Positions 8,239 through 17,011 of a stretch of DNA of 18,271 bases are shown here, one piece after another. This DNA comes from Coemansia sp. RSA 1804. Taxonomy: Eukaryota; Kickxellomycota; Kickxellomycetes; Kickxellales; Kickxellaceae. A program made the position numbers and the translations under genes. The stretch lies in assembly GCA_027578815.1 (NCBI GenBank), contig JANBTH010000393.1, forward strand, positions 1 to 18,271, in the 5' to 3' direction. Every line of letters begins with the position of its first letter. Within the stretch, counting starts at the first letter, position 1. The notes under the pieces are model-generated. The model made no database searches and was not told where the DNA came from. It saw only the letters and a program-made list of their open reading frames with translations.

Positions 8239-8324
8239 AGAGAAATTAAATAAAATATCGCTGAATTATTAGGTACTAAAGGTAGGTCAAGATGAAGGAG
8301 AGGGAGAAAGGAACTATTATGATA

Positions 8325-10527
8325 TTATAGCATTGTCTGTGCGGTTTCGTTGCGGACCTGCTTGAGGAACTGGATTGCATCCGTGCCGCCTGTGCCCCGG
8401 ATAACAGTGTTGTCGTCATCCACCGTGCGTGCCAGCCGCGCCTTGGTTGCGCCGTTGACAGCCATCGGCACTGACTTTGACCGCGTCTCGCCCGAAACCG
8501 ACGGACCCAACGCCTTGTTTGTCTGCGGATACATTGTGGGGTCTGCTGGCAGCGAGTCGCCGCCTAGACGGCCGCCTGGCAAAGGACGGCTGCCCAGATT
8601 CAGCTGTGCAATGCGTGCGCGGGTCTGCTCTTCGGGCGGAACTATCTGGCTGGACATTGGCGGAACCGACGGCAGCACAACCGAGGGGCCCGACCGCGCC
8701 GGCGCGATGATGTAGCGAGTGACTATCATGATGTGCTTGTCTCTGAATGCCTTCATCATGCTCAGACATCTGTTGTACGCCTGGCGTAGCCGCACGCGTG
8801 GATCGTCGCTGTCTTCGATTGATTGCTGCGCAAACACAGAGTCCGAGCACGCAAGCAGCACATACTCGCGGATCATGCATGTTGCTGCCAGGTCCTCCAG
8901 AAACTGCCGGTGCCTGCCCGGCATGTAGTTGCGCATATGCACCAGATACGAGTTTGCTGGCGGCGGCTCAGAGATCCCCTGCTGCGCGTGCAGTCTGGCC
9001 CTGGCCTCGACGACTGACGACTGCTTGCCGCGCTTGCCTGTCGGGTAGTGCTTGATGCCCAGTGCTATGTCAAACGCCTGCAGCAGCGGTGTCTGTGCAG
9101 CGCTGCCACCGGCGTACTTGCGGAAGCGCCGGAGCAGCGATTGCCAGTTGTCCAGCGAGAATGTGTCGGTGTCGTCAACGCCCTCGTAAAGCACGCCGTA
9201 GGGAAGCCCTGCCTCGGCCATGTTCTCCCATCCGGCCAGGAACTCGCGGATCTTCCAGTAGAACACGTAGGGATCGCAGTGCTCGTACATGCGCTCGAGG
9301 ATGGCGTTGGCTTCGTGGAGCGAGGCTGCGATCCGCCCAAGCGAGCCGGTCACAGAGTCCATGTCGTTGCACTCAATGCCATCCATCGCATCCAGAATGG
9401 CGCTCAGACCGGACGCGCACTTTGCCTCGATTGCCACCGTCACCAGGTAGAACCACGACTCGTCCATCGACCCCGAGAACGTGTGCAGCGTTCCCAGGTT
9501 GTCCAGGCTCATCGGCTCTTTGGCGTTTTCGTCGAGGATCTGCCAGTTCCAGTGGCACACCGCTGCGCAGCACACAACCGGGTTAAGCTGCAGCATGTCC
9601 GACACTGCCACCCACGGAATCGAAATCGACGGCGGCAAGAACTCTGACGCCGGCTCAGACGCTGCCCCGTTCCGTCCCCATACAAACGCGTGTGCCATGA
9701 ATGACAGAACCACGAATGCGCGCCGGCGCTCTTCCCGAGTTTTCAGTCTGTCTGTGCCCAGCACAGGCATCTACAGAAACGGCCAGATAAGAGAGAATGG
9801 CAGACTCAACTCAGATAGGAGGTGCTTTCATAAGTGATGATGAAAGGCATGCTGCAATGTGGGACTATCTATTGCACAAATAAAGAAGGTGAGAGAAACC
9901 CACCCAGCCCCCCTAATCCACCAGCATGCATACAGGCCATGCATGTGGCATGGTTTTCTTCTTCTCTTCAAGATAAGGAGCTAAATCCACCCGTCAAAGC
10001 TCTCGCTACCACATTGCATCTGGGAAAGCGCATACGCATTCCGATCAATATTAGATCATGCATATGAAAGGAAATCCGGAGCTTTTACTGGAACAAAAAG
10101 CCCATGATTCACAAGCCCAATGCCGTTTTCGAGTTTTTTTTGTTGGGGAAGAGGGTTGCTGCAAAAGGCAGCAAAGAAAATAGTGACGGATCAAGAAGGG
10201 AGAGATATAGGTTGTTTGCGCTTTAACCACTCCTTCTGCCTTAGCCTCAGCCTCAACAGAATAAAGTCAGCATTTATGCAGTGTCGCGGTTGGTTTGGTG
10301 GTGCTTACCTTGCGGGCGAGTCTGCGGATATGGTGGCCCAGCAGATAACTGTTGAACTTGTCCATGATCCTTTCCCAGGGCTCGTAGTACGGGTCTGGCA
10401 GGCGACGCAGCGGCTGCTCTGTAGGCAGGAACCCGTGCACTGGACTGATGTCGTAGTCCCTGAGCCGGAGCGGCGAGTAGAGAGGGCTTTGTGGCGCTGA
10501 CGCCACCTGTATGTGCTCCACAGGCAT
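8325..10527 (-). CDS. Indoleamine 2,3-dioxygenase, two exons
   Basis: A haem dioxygenase that opens the indole ring of L-tryptophan to N-formylkynurenine, the first step toward NAD (BNA2 role in yeast). Exon 1 is 10309-10527 (73 codons, MPVEHIQ to HIRRLARK, including YDISPVHGFLP). Exon 2 is 8325-9770 (481 codons). A phase-0 GT-AG intron joins ARK to MPVLGTDRLKT, and the join restores the family alignment. Total length is 554 aa. In full-protein numbering: Phe180 and Thr184 align with human F163 and S167; the VFYWKIREFLAGW helix carries Phe243 and Arg248 (human F226 and R231); AGGSAAQTPLLQAFDI and MRNYMPGRHRQFL follow. The proximal haem ligand is His419 in KHIMIVTRYI, and GTGGTD is at 532-537. 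About 110 residues separate that His from GTGGT, against about 33 in human IDO1, so this loop carries a Pro/Gly/Ser-rich insert. Exon 2 alone also begins with ATG; the exon 1 evidence shows that is not the true start. Confidence 0.93.
9771..10308 (-). other. Intron of the IDO gene (538 nt)
   Basis: Donor AAG|GTAAGC at 10308 and acceptor TTTCTGTAG| at 9771, phase 0. Joining the flanks gives continuous IDO family sequence. It is long for a fungal intron. It holds three ATGCAT motifs (9926-9931, 9939-9944, 10058-10063) and no ORF or RNA I can support. Confidence 0.85.
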
Positions 10528-11251
10528 TTTTGCAGTGCTGAGTTGGCAATAGCAAATGCCCGAGTCAAGCAAAAAGATAGAGGCTGGGCTACAAGACAAA
10601 CAATGGGTCTTTCGGCTCTAGTTCCTAGATTATGAGATACCAGCAGTGCAAAAAGAATAATAAAAAGGGTGCAGAAGTATTGAGTGCAAGAGCCGAATAG
10701 AATATGAAACCAGATACTTGGTAATTGTAAGAGATAATAAAGTGGGAGGAAAAAAAAGGAGGCTGGACTTGTCTGTGTGGAGAAAAAGAAGATCAAACAC
10801 ATAATCGAATGTTTCGCCTCTCAATGCGGTTAAATAGCAATTTTGGAAAAAAAAAATAAGCTGAGGCTAAAAACGAGCCAGTTTTTCCGCCGCAATTATT
10901 AAAAATTGCATAATGCACTTGCTGAATGACAACTGCATTAGAAAAGCTTGAAATTTCCCTTTAACCAACAACCACCCTCCTGTTTTTCCTCTATTGCCAG
11001 CTGCATTGTTGTGTGTCACATGGACGGCGATGTCTTTTATGTTATTATTGCGCTTTTTGGATAAAGAATAAACAAACGGATGGAGCCAGCAACGTGTTCG
11101 ATAGGTTAAGAAAAAGGCGGTTGCTACCAAGAGCGAGGTCAGGACGTGCATGCATGTGTCGGTTACACAGCAAGCCCGATCTACAAAAGACAAAAGCATA
11201 TCTGGCGTTAGAATTTAAACATGTGCCCTAGTTGTTAGTTGTTGTTTTTCC

Positions 11252-11577
11252 AAAACAAGTCGTTATTTCCGTTCAGGCTTGGGATTAGATAGAATTTCCA
11301 TGGTTCTTGCCAGCAATGCGGCTATTGGTGTCAACGTCAACAAACCTGTATGGAAAGGCACATGCGTAGTGACATAGTTCTCTGGCATGAGCTGCTTAGA
11401 TGTACAAACAAGGACCGTATTAAGTTTGCTCTAGTCTGTGAGAATACAACGCGTGAGCGTTTGTGGAATAGAGACATGTCGGCTGTGTTGAATCTTTGTC
11501 ATATTTTGAAGGCACACCATAGTGGCGAGGACAGACCTGAACACTTTAGGCATACCCAGCGCCCATCTCTTATGTAA
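11252..11577 (+). pseudogene. Relic of a TnpB/Fanzor-like protein C-terminus
   Basis: The intact part (11350-11577, 75 codons) contains HELLRCTN, a Cys, then LWNRDMSAVLNLCHIL and GEDRPEHFRH. This order (LRC-x-N, a Cys, WNRD-x-x-A-x-x-N-x-x-HI, then RPE-x-F) matches the end of proteins common in early-diverging fungi that share the TnpB/Fanzor zinc ribbon plus RuvC-III Asp. The Asp would be the one in NRD. Just upstream, in another frame (11252-11377), the plus strand reads KTSRYFRSG. That resembles the TS-x-x-C-x-x-C knuckle with the cysteines lost, followed by a shift into the intact frame. There is no N-terminal catalytic part and no recognisable element ends. I recall the family pattern rather than having searched it, so the assignment is tentative. 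A chance ORF is the alternative. Confidence 0.4.
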
Positions 11578-11687
11578 TTATTCTTTGAAGGTTTCTTTAC
11601 GTGTTGTGTGGTCCGCTCATTCGAGTGGTCAAGATGCTAAATATCAAGATGTGTAATACTAAACTAATATTCTCTTCTGTTCTGGTT

Positions 11688-11693
11688 TTTATT
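11688..11693 (-). terminator. Candidate poly(A) signal of the Ras gene
   Basis: AATAAA on the minus strand, about 100 nt downstream of the Ras TAG. This is a sequence match only. Confidence 0.3.
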
Positions 11694-11795
11694 ATGTGAT
11701 AATTGAAGATAGAAAGATACATGTCATGGAATGGGAATATGCGGGAAAGAAGGTGGATGGATAAGTGGTATATGGAGCGTTTGATGGCCGCGGGT

Positions 11796-13556
11796 CTAGA
11801 GGATGGGGCAGTTGGGTGAAGCCTTCTGTCTGTGCGTCTGCCTGACAGCAGCTTGGAGTCTGGGAGGATCGGCTGGGAACGGTGTGGGCAGGGATTTGTT
11901 GACATCGGCAGGCGAGCTGGGAAAGACATGACGCTCGGATCCGCACTCGACAACATTAAACGCCGAGTGATCAATGCGCCGCTTGGTTGGCTGGGCTAGA
12001 TCGCCCTCGGGCGAGCGTTTAAGCGAGGGCTGTCTGCCAAGCATCCCAAAGCTTGGAAGCCCGCCAACTGTATCGCCCTCGCCGGTCTTGTTGATAATGT
12101 CCACAAGCGTGTAGTCGCCATAGAGAGGCTCGCTGGCATCAGGGCTACGTGGGACAGCCTTGGATTTGTTTAGGAACCGCCCGCTGGTCTTGACACTGAG
12201 TCTCTTCGAGTCCATTGGGCTGCTGATAGTCATGCTGGAGCTGATGCCGGGACCCTTTAGCTTTGAGTGGCGCTTCTTGCTAGCGGCCGCTAGGCCTGTT
12301 GTCTGTCTGGGCGACGGCGCAAACGACGACATGTAGTAGTCGGTCATGCTCATGTGCGTGTCTGGGAAGGTGTTTGCCTTTGTTTTTTCCTTTGTTGACG
12401 ACTTACGTGTCGGAATCCACGACCTGCTTCCCGACGATTTGGTCCCCTTGCTGCCGCGGTCCAAGAAACTCATCATGGTTCGCGATTCCTGGAGCTTTGT
12501 GGGCGTGCCCTCGCTGCTCGGCGGATCCGCCAGCTTGCGGTATGTCTTGATTCTGCGCACGCACTGCACAAACACATCCTCCACCCGGATGTTCTCGCGG
12601 GCGCTGGCCTCGTAGAAGCCTGAATGGATCTTGCGCGCCAGGGTGATTCCGTCCCTCGTCATAACGCCGCGGTCAGGTTTATCACACTTGTTTCCCACAA
12701 GAACCATTGGCACATGGTCCATCTCCTTTATCTCGGGTATCCTCCGGGCAATGACCTTGGCCTCCTCAAAGCTGTCAAGGTCCGTGATGCTGTACACAAT
12801 GACAAAGCAGTCTCCGGTCCGAATCTGGTAGTCGCGCATTGCTGCGTACTCCTCTTGCCCAGCAGTGTCGAGGATCTCGAGCATGCATGGCTCTCCATCA
12901 ACGTCGCACTGCTTTCTGTAGCTGTCCTCGATTGTCGGATCATACTCCTCACTGAACGTCCCATTTATGTATTTTGTGGTCAGCATCGACTTTCCGACTC
13001 CTACACACCAAATGACAATATGGAAGGTTAAACCAAGAAGAAAAAAGGAGCGTTTGAAGTCACCGCACGCTTATTAATTAGAAAGGTGGATGATGACCAG
13101 CACATGCTGAAATCAGCTTTTTGGGTAGGATAGATGACGACTTTCTTTATTATTTACATCTGTGATCCCCGCCTTCCAATTCCAGGTTGTGTGTGTACAC
13201 CGTCTGGAAGAGAGAGAAAGACAGAGAGGGACAAGAAGGCATGTTAAAGAGAAGTCGGAAACAAGGCCGTGTAAAAGATGGTTTGCTAGACTTTATCCTA
13301 AAGTCACAGTGGGCTTTTCCTTGGAGTGGGGGGTGGGAGAAGATAATGCTAGCATCCCCTCTTATTGCGACCAGCAGAAGCTTCACGACAATAAGCCCTT
13401 CAAGTGGGCCTCAAAGCTGAATGCCACTGCGTTTTGCAAGAGAACTCTAGGAGACAATAGCAAAGTAGGAAAATACACACTAGATTCAACAATGGACAAC
13501 TTACCTCCACTACCGAGCATGACAACCTTGTACTCGGGCACCAACAGATGTGACAT
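11796..13556 (-). CDS. Ras-family small GTPase with long C-terminal tail and CaaX box, two exons
   Basis: Exon 1 is 13505-13556 (MSHLLVPEYKVVMLGSG plus one base) and exon 2 is 11796-13000. Joining them completes the P-loop GSGGVGKS (residues 15-22) and gives 418 aa. Numbering is human Ras +5. Effector loop YDPTIEDSYRK (37-47, Thr40), DTAGQEEY (62-69, Gln66 for Gln61), NKCD (121-124) and EASARENI (148-155) are all present, so GTP binding and hydrolysis should be intact. Gln66 favours Ras over Rap. After the G domain (about residue 175) comes a Ser/Pro/Lys-rich tail of about 240 residues ending RQTHRQKASPNCPIL. CPIL is a CaaX box, and terminal Leu predicts geranylgeranylation; Arg/Lys nearby could aid membrane binding. 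Most Ras proteins are 185-240 aa, yeast RAS1/2 about 310-320. Role: a membrane switch in growth or morphogenesis signalling; the specific pathway is not shown. Confidence 0.93.
13001..13504 (-). other. Intron of the Ras gene (504 nt)
   Basis: Donor G|GTAAGT at 13504 and acceptor GTGTAG| at 13001, phase 1, splitting the Gly codon equivalent to human Ras Gly13. Splicing restores the P-loop exactly. No ORF or RNA inside it is supported. Confidence 0.88.
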
Positions 13557-13982
13557 CTCTTTTGTTTCTAGCTTATATTATTAGGTTTTGTATTACTCCT
13601 CTTCTCGTACTCTTTTATTCCACGCGGCAGGTGTATCGGATGGTGGACTGTTTGCTGTTGTGTTGCTGTTGTGCTTTGTTGATTTGCTGGTTGGTATTCG
13701 GCCAGACAAGCCTAAAGAAATACTAGAATGCTGCTATATCACTGTTGTTTGGATTATATGCCGACTGTATATGTGTTGTTGTTTGTGTTGGGGATACGAT
13801 ATATAATTTTTCTCCTTCGATAACCCCCAAGTTCACCACTTAATATTGTAAATGCGAGAGATAGTGATGGAAAATGCAAGCTCAAGCTCTGTAGGTCGTG
13901 CTGTTTGATTGTATATGCTAGGGGCAGACTAATAGGGAATGAAAATCTTTGCAATGCTAAAATTGAATAAAAAAAAGCTAGT

Positions 13983-14002
13983 GAAAGGAAAGGAAAGGAA
14001 AG
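13983..14002. repeat. (GAAAG)4 pentanucleotide tandem repeat
   Basis: Four perfect GAAAG units in a purine-rich tract upstream of the Ras gene. A minor slippage repeat. Confidence 0.75.
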
Positions 14003-14456
14003 CAAAAATTGAAGAAAGGAAAAAAGGACCCCCCTACGTCGCTTGATATGAATAATATTTGGCCGACAGTTTATAATCGTCTGCTTAGAGACGGAAATGA
14101 TGCTCGTGTAAGTCAGAGGTCGCAAATAGTCAAAGAATGTATGGTAGGGAAGGCTGTGAGCAATGAGATAAAGTTGGAAAAGTTGGGCATGATGCGGTGA
14201 AGCAAAGCAAAGTAGTGAGACGAGAAAACCAGTGTTACAAGAAAAGGACAAATGGAAAGGAGTTATAAAAAGACACGGTCCGATTTTCCCGGGCTTGTTT
14301 CTTTCTGGTCATTTCATGGCACAAAGCAAAGCTGCAAGGCAACTTAAAAGGCTTACATACAAAGAGGGTCTGAACCTCACCATGTCTTTTAGAAAGAAGC
14401 CGTCGTGATACAGTGAGAAAAATAAGGAAATTTACTAAAAAACATTATTACTATCG

Positions 14457-14480
14457 TCTGTCTGTCTGTCTGTCTGTCTG
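14457..14480. repeat. (TCTG)6 microsatellite
   Basis: Six perfect TCTG units on the plus strand; the reverse complement class of the (ACAG)6 run at 8215-8238. Confidence 0.9.
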
Positions 14481-14651
14481 GCCGGCTGGTAAGCTCCGCT
14501 GCAATGTTTGTTATACACCGTCTTGTTCTCTTCGCAATGCTCTTGGTTCTGACTTTGTGAAATAGAAGACCAAGGTAATACAATACACCGTAGATATATA
14601 GAAACGTATACATTTCGCGTTCACTCAAAGGAAAAAATGCCTTGAATGTGC

Positions 14652-14657
14652 TTTATT
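14652..14657 (-). terminator. Candidate poly(A) signal of the LRR scaffold gene
   Basis: AATAAA on the minus strand, about 340 nt past the annotated stop, or about 190 nt past the stop of the alternative spliced 3' end. This is a sequence match only. Confidence 0.2.
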
Positions 14658-14995
14658 CTTTACACTTGACTCTTTAGCGCATCGAAGACCCTACAGAGCA
14701 ACAATAACCTCGCTTTACGACGGTATATATAGGACTATGTAGGACCACCGCCACAATCGGTCTTGGATCGCGTTGTCATATACAATGACTATGCCAACGG
14801 CCATTGCAAGAACGTTGTCTAGAAGACCATTTCATTGTCTGGCTGTCATCTGGATGACGTGCCTTCCAACTGAAAAATAAACAAGATATAGCAGCAAATA
14901 CAGAACCACAGATTGAGAATCGTCTAGTTAAGAAACATCTATACGTGAAGAAGAGGGAGGGGGTGGTATAAAATACAACGAGATAACGAAAATAT

Positions 14996-16979
14996 TCAAT
15001 GTGGACCGACCTTGATACCATCAAGCTCCTCCAGCCTCGGAAACAGGGATATTGCAGTGATCCAGTAATCGTCCCGGCGCTGAATAAGCCTTGCCTGGCG
15101 ACCGATTTTGAGGCTGGCCAGATACGCGTGATCATTGCGCAGCCAAGCGTCTTCATCGATACGGCTAGCAGCAACGTGGTACTGCTGTTGCTGCTGAGTC
15201 ATGGTGGGGGACTGTGCAGATGTGGCAGCGCTACCAGATGCATCGCCGCCCAACACATGCGGTGACTGGATTTGTGGCGACAAGACAGCATCGAGCAGCG
15301 GGTTGGCTCCAGCAGAGCTGGCCGCTAGCCCGCTGCTGAGGGCCGGAGGCGCATACAGATCGATGGTGCATTTGTTGAACCGGAAGTCAAGTCGGCGTAG
15401 ACGCTTGAGCTTGGACAGCCAGCGAAGGATAGTCCACTCGTCCACAGAAGCAACGGCTGTGCCAGAGATAGCACCAGCACCAGCACCAGCAGGAGAGTCA
15501 AAAGTGCTGCCGCTGGAAGCGGTAGGCGTAAGCGCACCAAACCCAACCGCACGGCACCGAAGGATCTCGAGAGACGGCGCCAGCTGAAGAATAGGCATAA
15601 AGTCGGTTAGCTCAGGGTTGTTGCTAACATCGAGCAGACGCAGACGCGGAAGAGCGGTACCCATGTTCGACGGAAGCTGAGACAGACCAGCATTGGGAAG
15701 AACAAGCTGCAGCAGGTTTCCCAGGATAGGCAACGAACGTGGAAGCACAAGATGGGTGTCTGGCGCATACAGGTTCTTCAGCTGGGGCATGCACTCGAAT
15801 GCCACAGACAGCGGCTGCTGCAGCGCACTGCCACGCAAGGAGAGGTTGAACAGCGATGACCAGCCAGACGCAGAGCGTGCGGAGGTGTGGCGATCTGTTC
15901 CCGACGACAGTGGCGAATGCAAATCATCCTCGGGATCCGCCGAACTCGCCATCTTGCGAATGTTGCACACATCGAGGTACAGCGTTCTGAGGCTTGGGAA
16001 TTTTGCACGCCATACACGCACATTAACCACGCCGCCGTCGCGCCGCATGATCAACGGGTTCTCGGATAACTTGAGCTCGCGCATACTTTCGGCAGGAGGT
16101 CCGTGGACCTCGAAGCACTCCAGGTCGTTCCGCACCATGTTCACCTTGACAAGATGTGCAAACTCGCCGATACTGGCCGGAACCACGCGCAGCCGATTGT
16201 TGCAAACATCCAGTGTCGAAAGCAGGGGCGTCTCGCTCGCATCCAGATCCAGCGCGCTGAGTGAGTTGTCGCGCAGTGCCAAATGGAGCAGACGCCGGCA
16301 GCCGCGCAGTGCAGAAAGAGACTCGATGCGGTTGCGACTCAGCTCAAGCACACGTAGATGGCGCAGCCCAGAAAATACCTGGATGTCGGATATCTCATTG
16401 GCACTGAGGTCGATTTCTTCGAGATGGGGCAGCTCACGCGCAAACATAAAGCGGTCAGGGTCGGCGGCGCTGAAGCGGATCCAGTTGGACGGCGCCTTGA
16501 GGCTGACAAGGCCGGTAGGGAGTCCCGAAAGCCCGCGCAGCTTGTTCCCTGTCAAACAGATCGACTCCAGCCGCGACGTGATCTGTGCAAGCCCTGCCAG
16601 GTTGCGGATTCCAGAGCCAGATAGATCAAGCGCCGTGCAGCCATCGGGCGAGGCAGCTGGCGTCATCAGCCGATGCACAATCGATCCCAACGCCTCGTCC
16701 TCAATTGGTCGACGACGGGCCGCAGCAGAGTCGTGGTCGCTGGCAGCCTTGCGCTCGGCCATCTCGTGTACGACTCTCCGCTGGTTCTCTACAGGCGAGA
16801 TCAGACCCATTCCGTATGCAGCGCTAGCCGGACCACCTCGCTCCTTGCCTTCCACCGGCAGCGGCAGCGGAAACGCCGACATGTGCGAATGGTGGGAGAC
16901 AGATGATCTACCGGAGGCAGTGCCGCGCGACTGCTGCTGCTGCTGCTGCTGTTGTTGTAGCTGCTGTTGCTGCTGCTGT

Positions 16980-17011
<32 letters not shown>

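Larger units (their letters stand above)
7929..8324. other. Spacer between cactin start and IDO end
   Basis: This 396 bp AT-rich spacer holds an (ACAG)6 microsatellite (8215-8238) and, on the minus strand, an AATAAA at 8184-8189, about 136 nt past the IDO stop and usable as its poly(A) signal. Upstream of the cactin ATG the minus strand has TATAATAATA-like sequence but no clear promoter. No gene is visible. Confidence 0.55.
10528..11795. other. Spacer between IDO start and Ras end
   Basis: 1.27 kb, AT-rich. The stretch from 10528 to about 11240 shows no supportable gene; it holds A/T homopolymer runs and would contain the IDO promoter, for which I see no clear TATA box. The stretch 11252-11577 holds a plus-strand relic described separately. 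An AATAAA on the minus strand (plus tttatt at 11688-11693) about 100 nt past the Ras stop is a candidate poly(A) signal. Confidence 0.55.
13557..14995. other. Spacer between Ras start and the LRR scaffold gene end
   Basis: 1.44 kb of AT-rich spacer. It should hold the Ras promoter and possibly a 5'-UTR intron: a CTAG-type acceptor sits 11 nt before the Ras ATG. It contains a (GAAAG)4 repeat (13983-14002), a (TCTG)6 microsatellite (14457-14480), a tatatata run near 14724-14731 and an AATAAA on minus at 14652-14657. No protein or RNA gene is supported. Confidence 0.55.

Noticed and set aside
9926..10063. Three ATGCAT motifs in the IDO intron
   Set aside because: ATGCAT also occurs elsewhere in the window (near 8876 and 11149). 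It is too short and common to call regulatory.
13088..13112. GATGATGA...CTGA resembling C/D-box snoRNA elements on the plus strand within the Ras intron
   Set aside because: The boxes are only about 10 nt apart, there is no terminal stem or second box pair at a proper distance, and it is antisense to the host intron.
13162..13584. Plus-strand 140-codon frame over the Ras intron and exon 1
   Set aside because: It begins at GTG, not ATG, lies antisense to a well-supported intron and exon, and has no homology I recognise.
13754..14251. Minus-strand hydrophobic 165-codon frame in the Ras/LRR spacer
   Set aside because: It is Ser/Phe/Leu-rich from T-rich DNA, has no motifs and no splice or promoter context.
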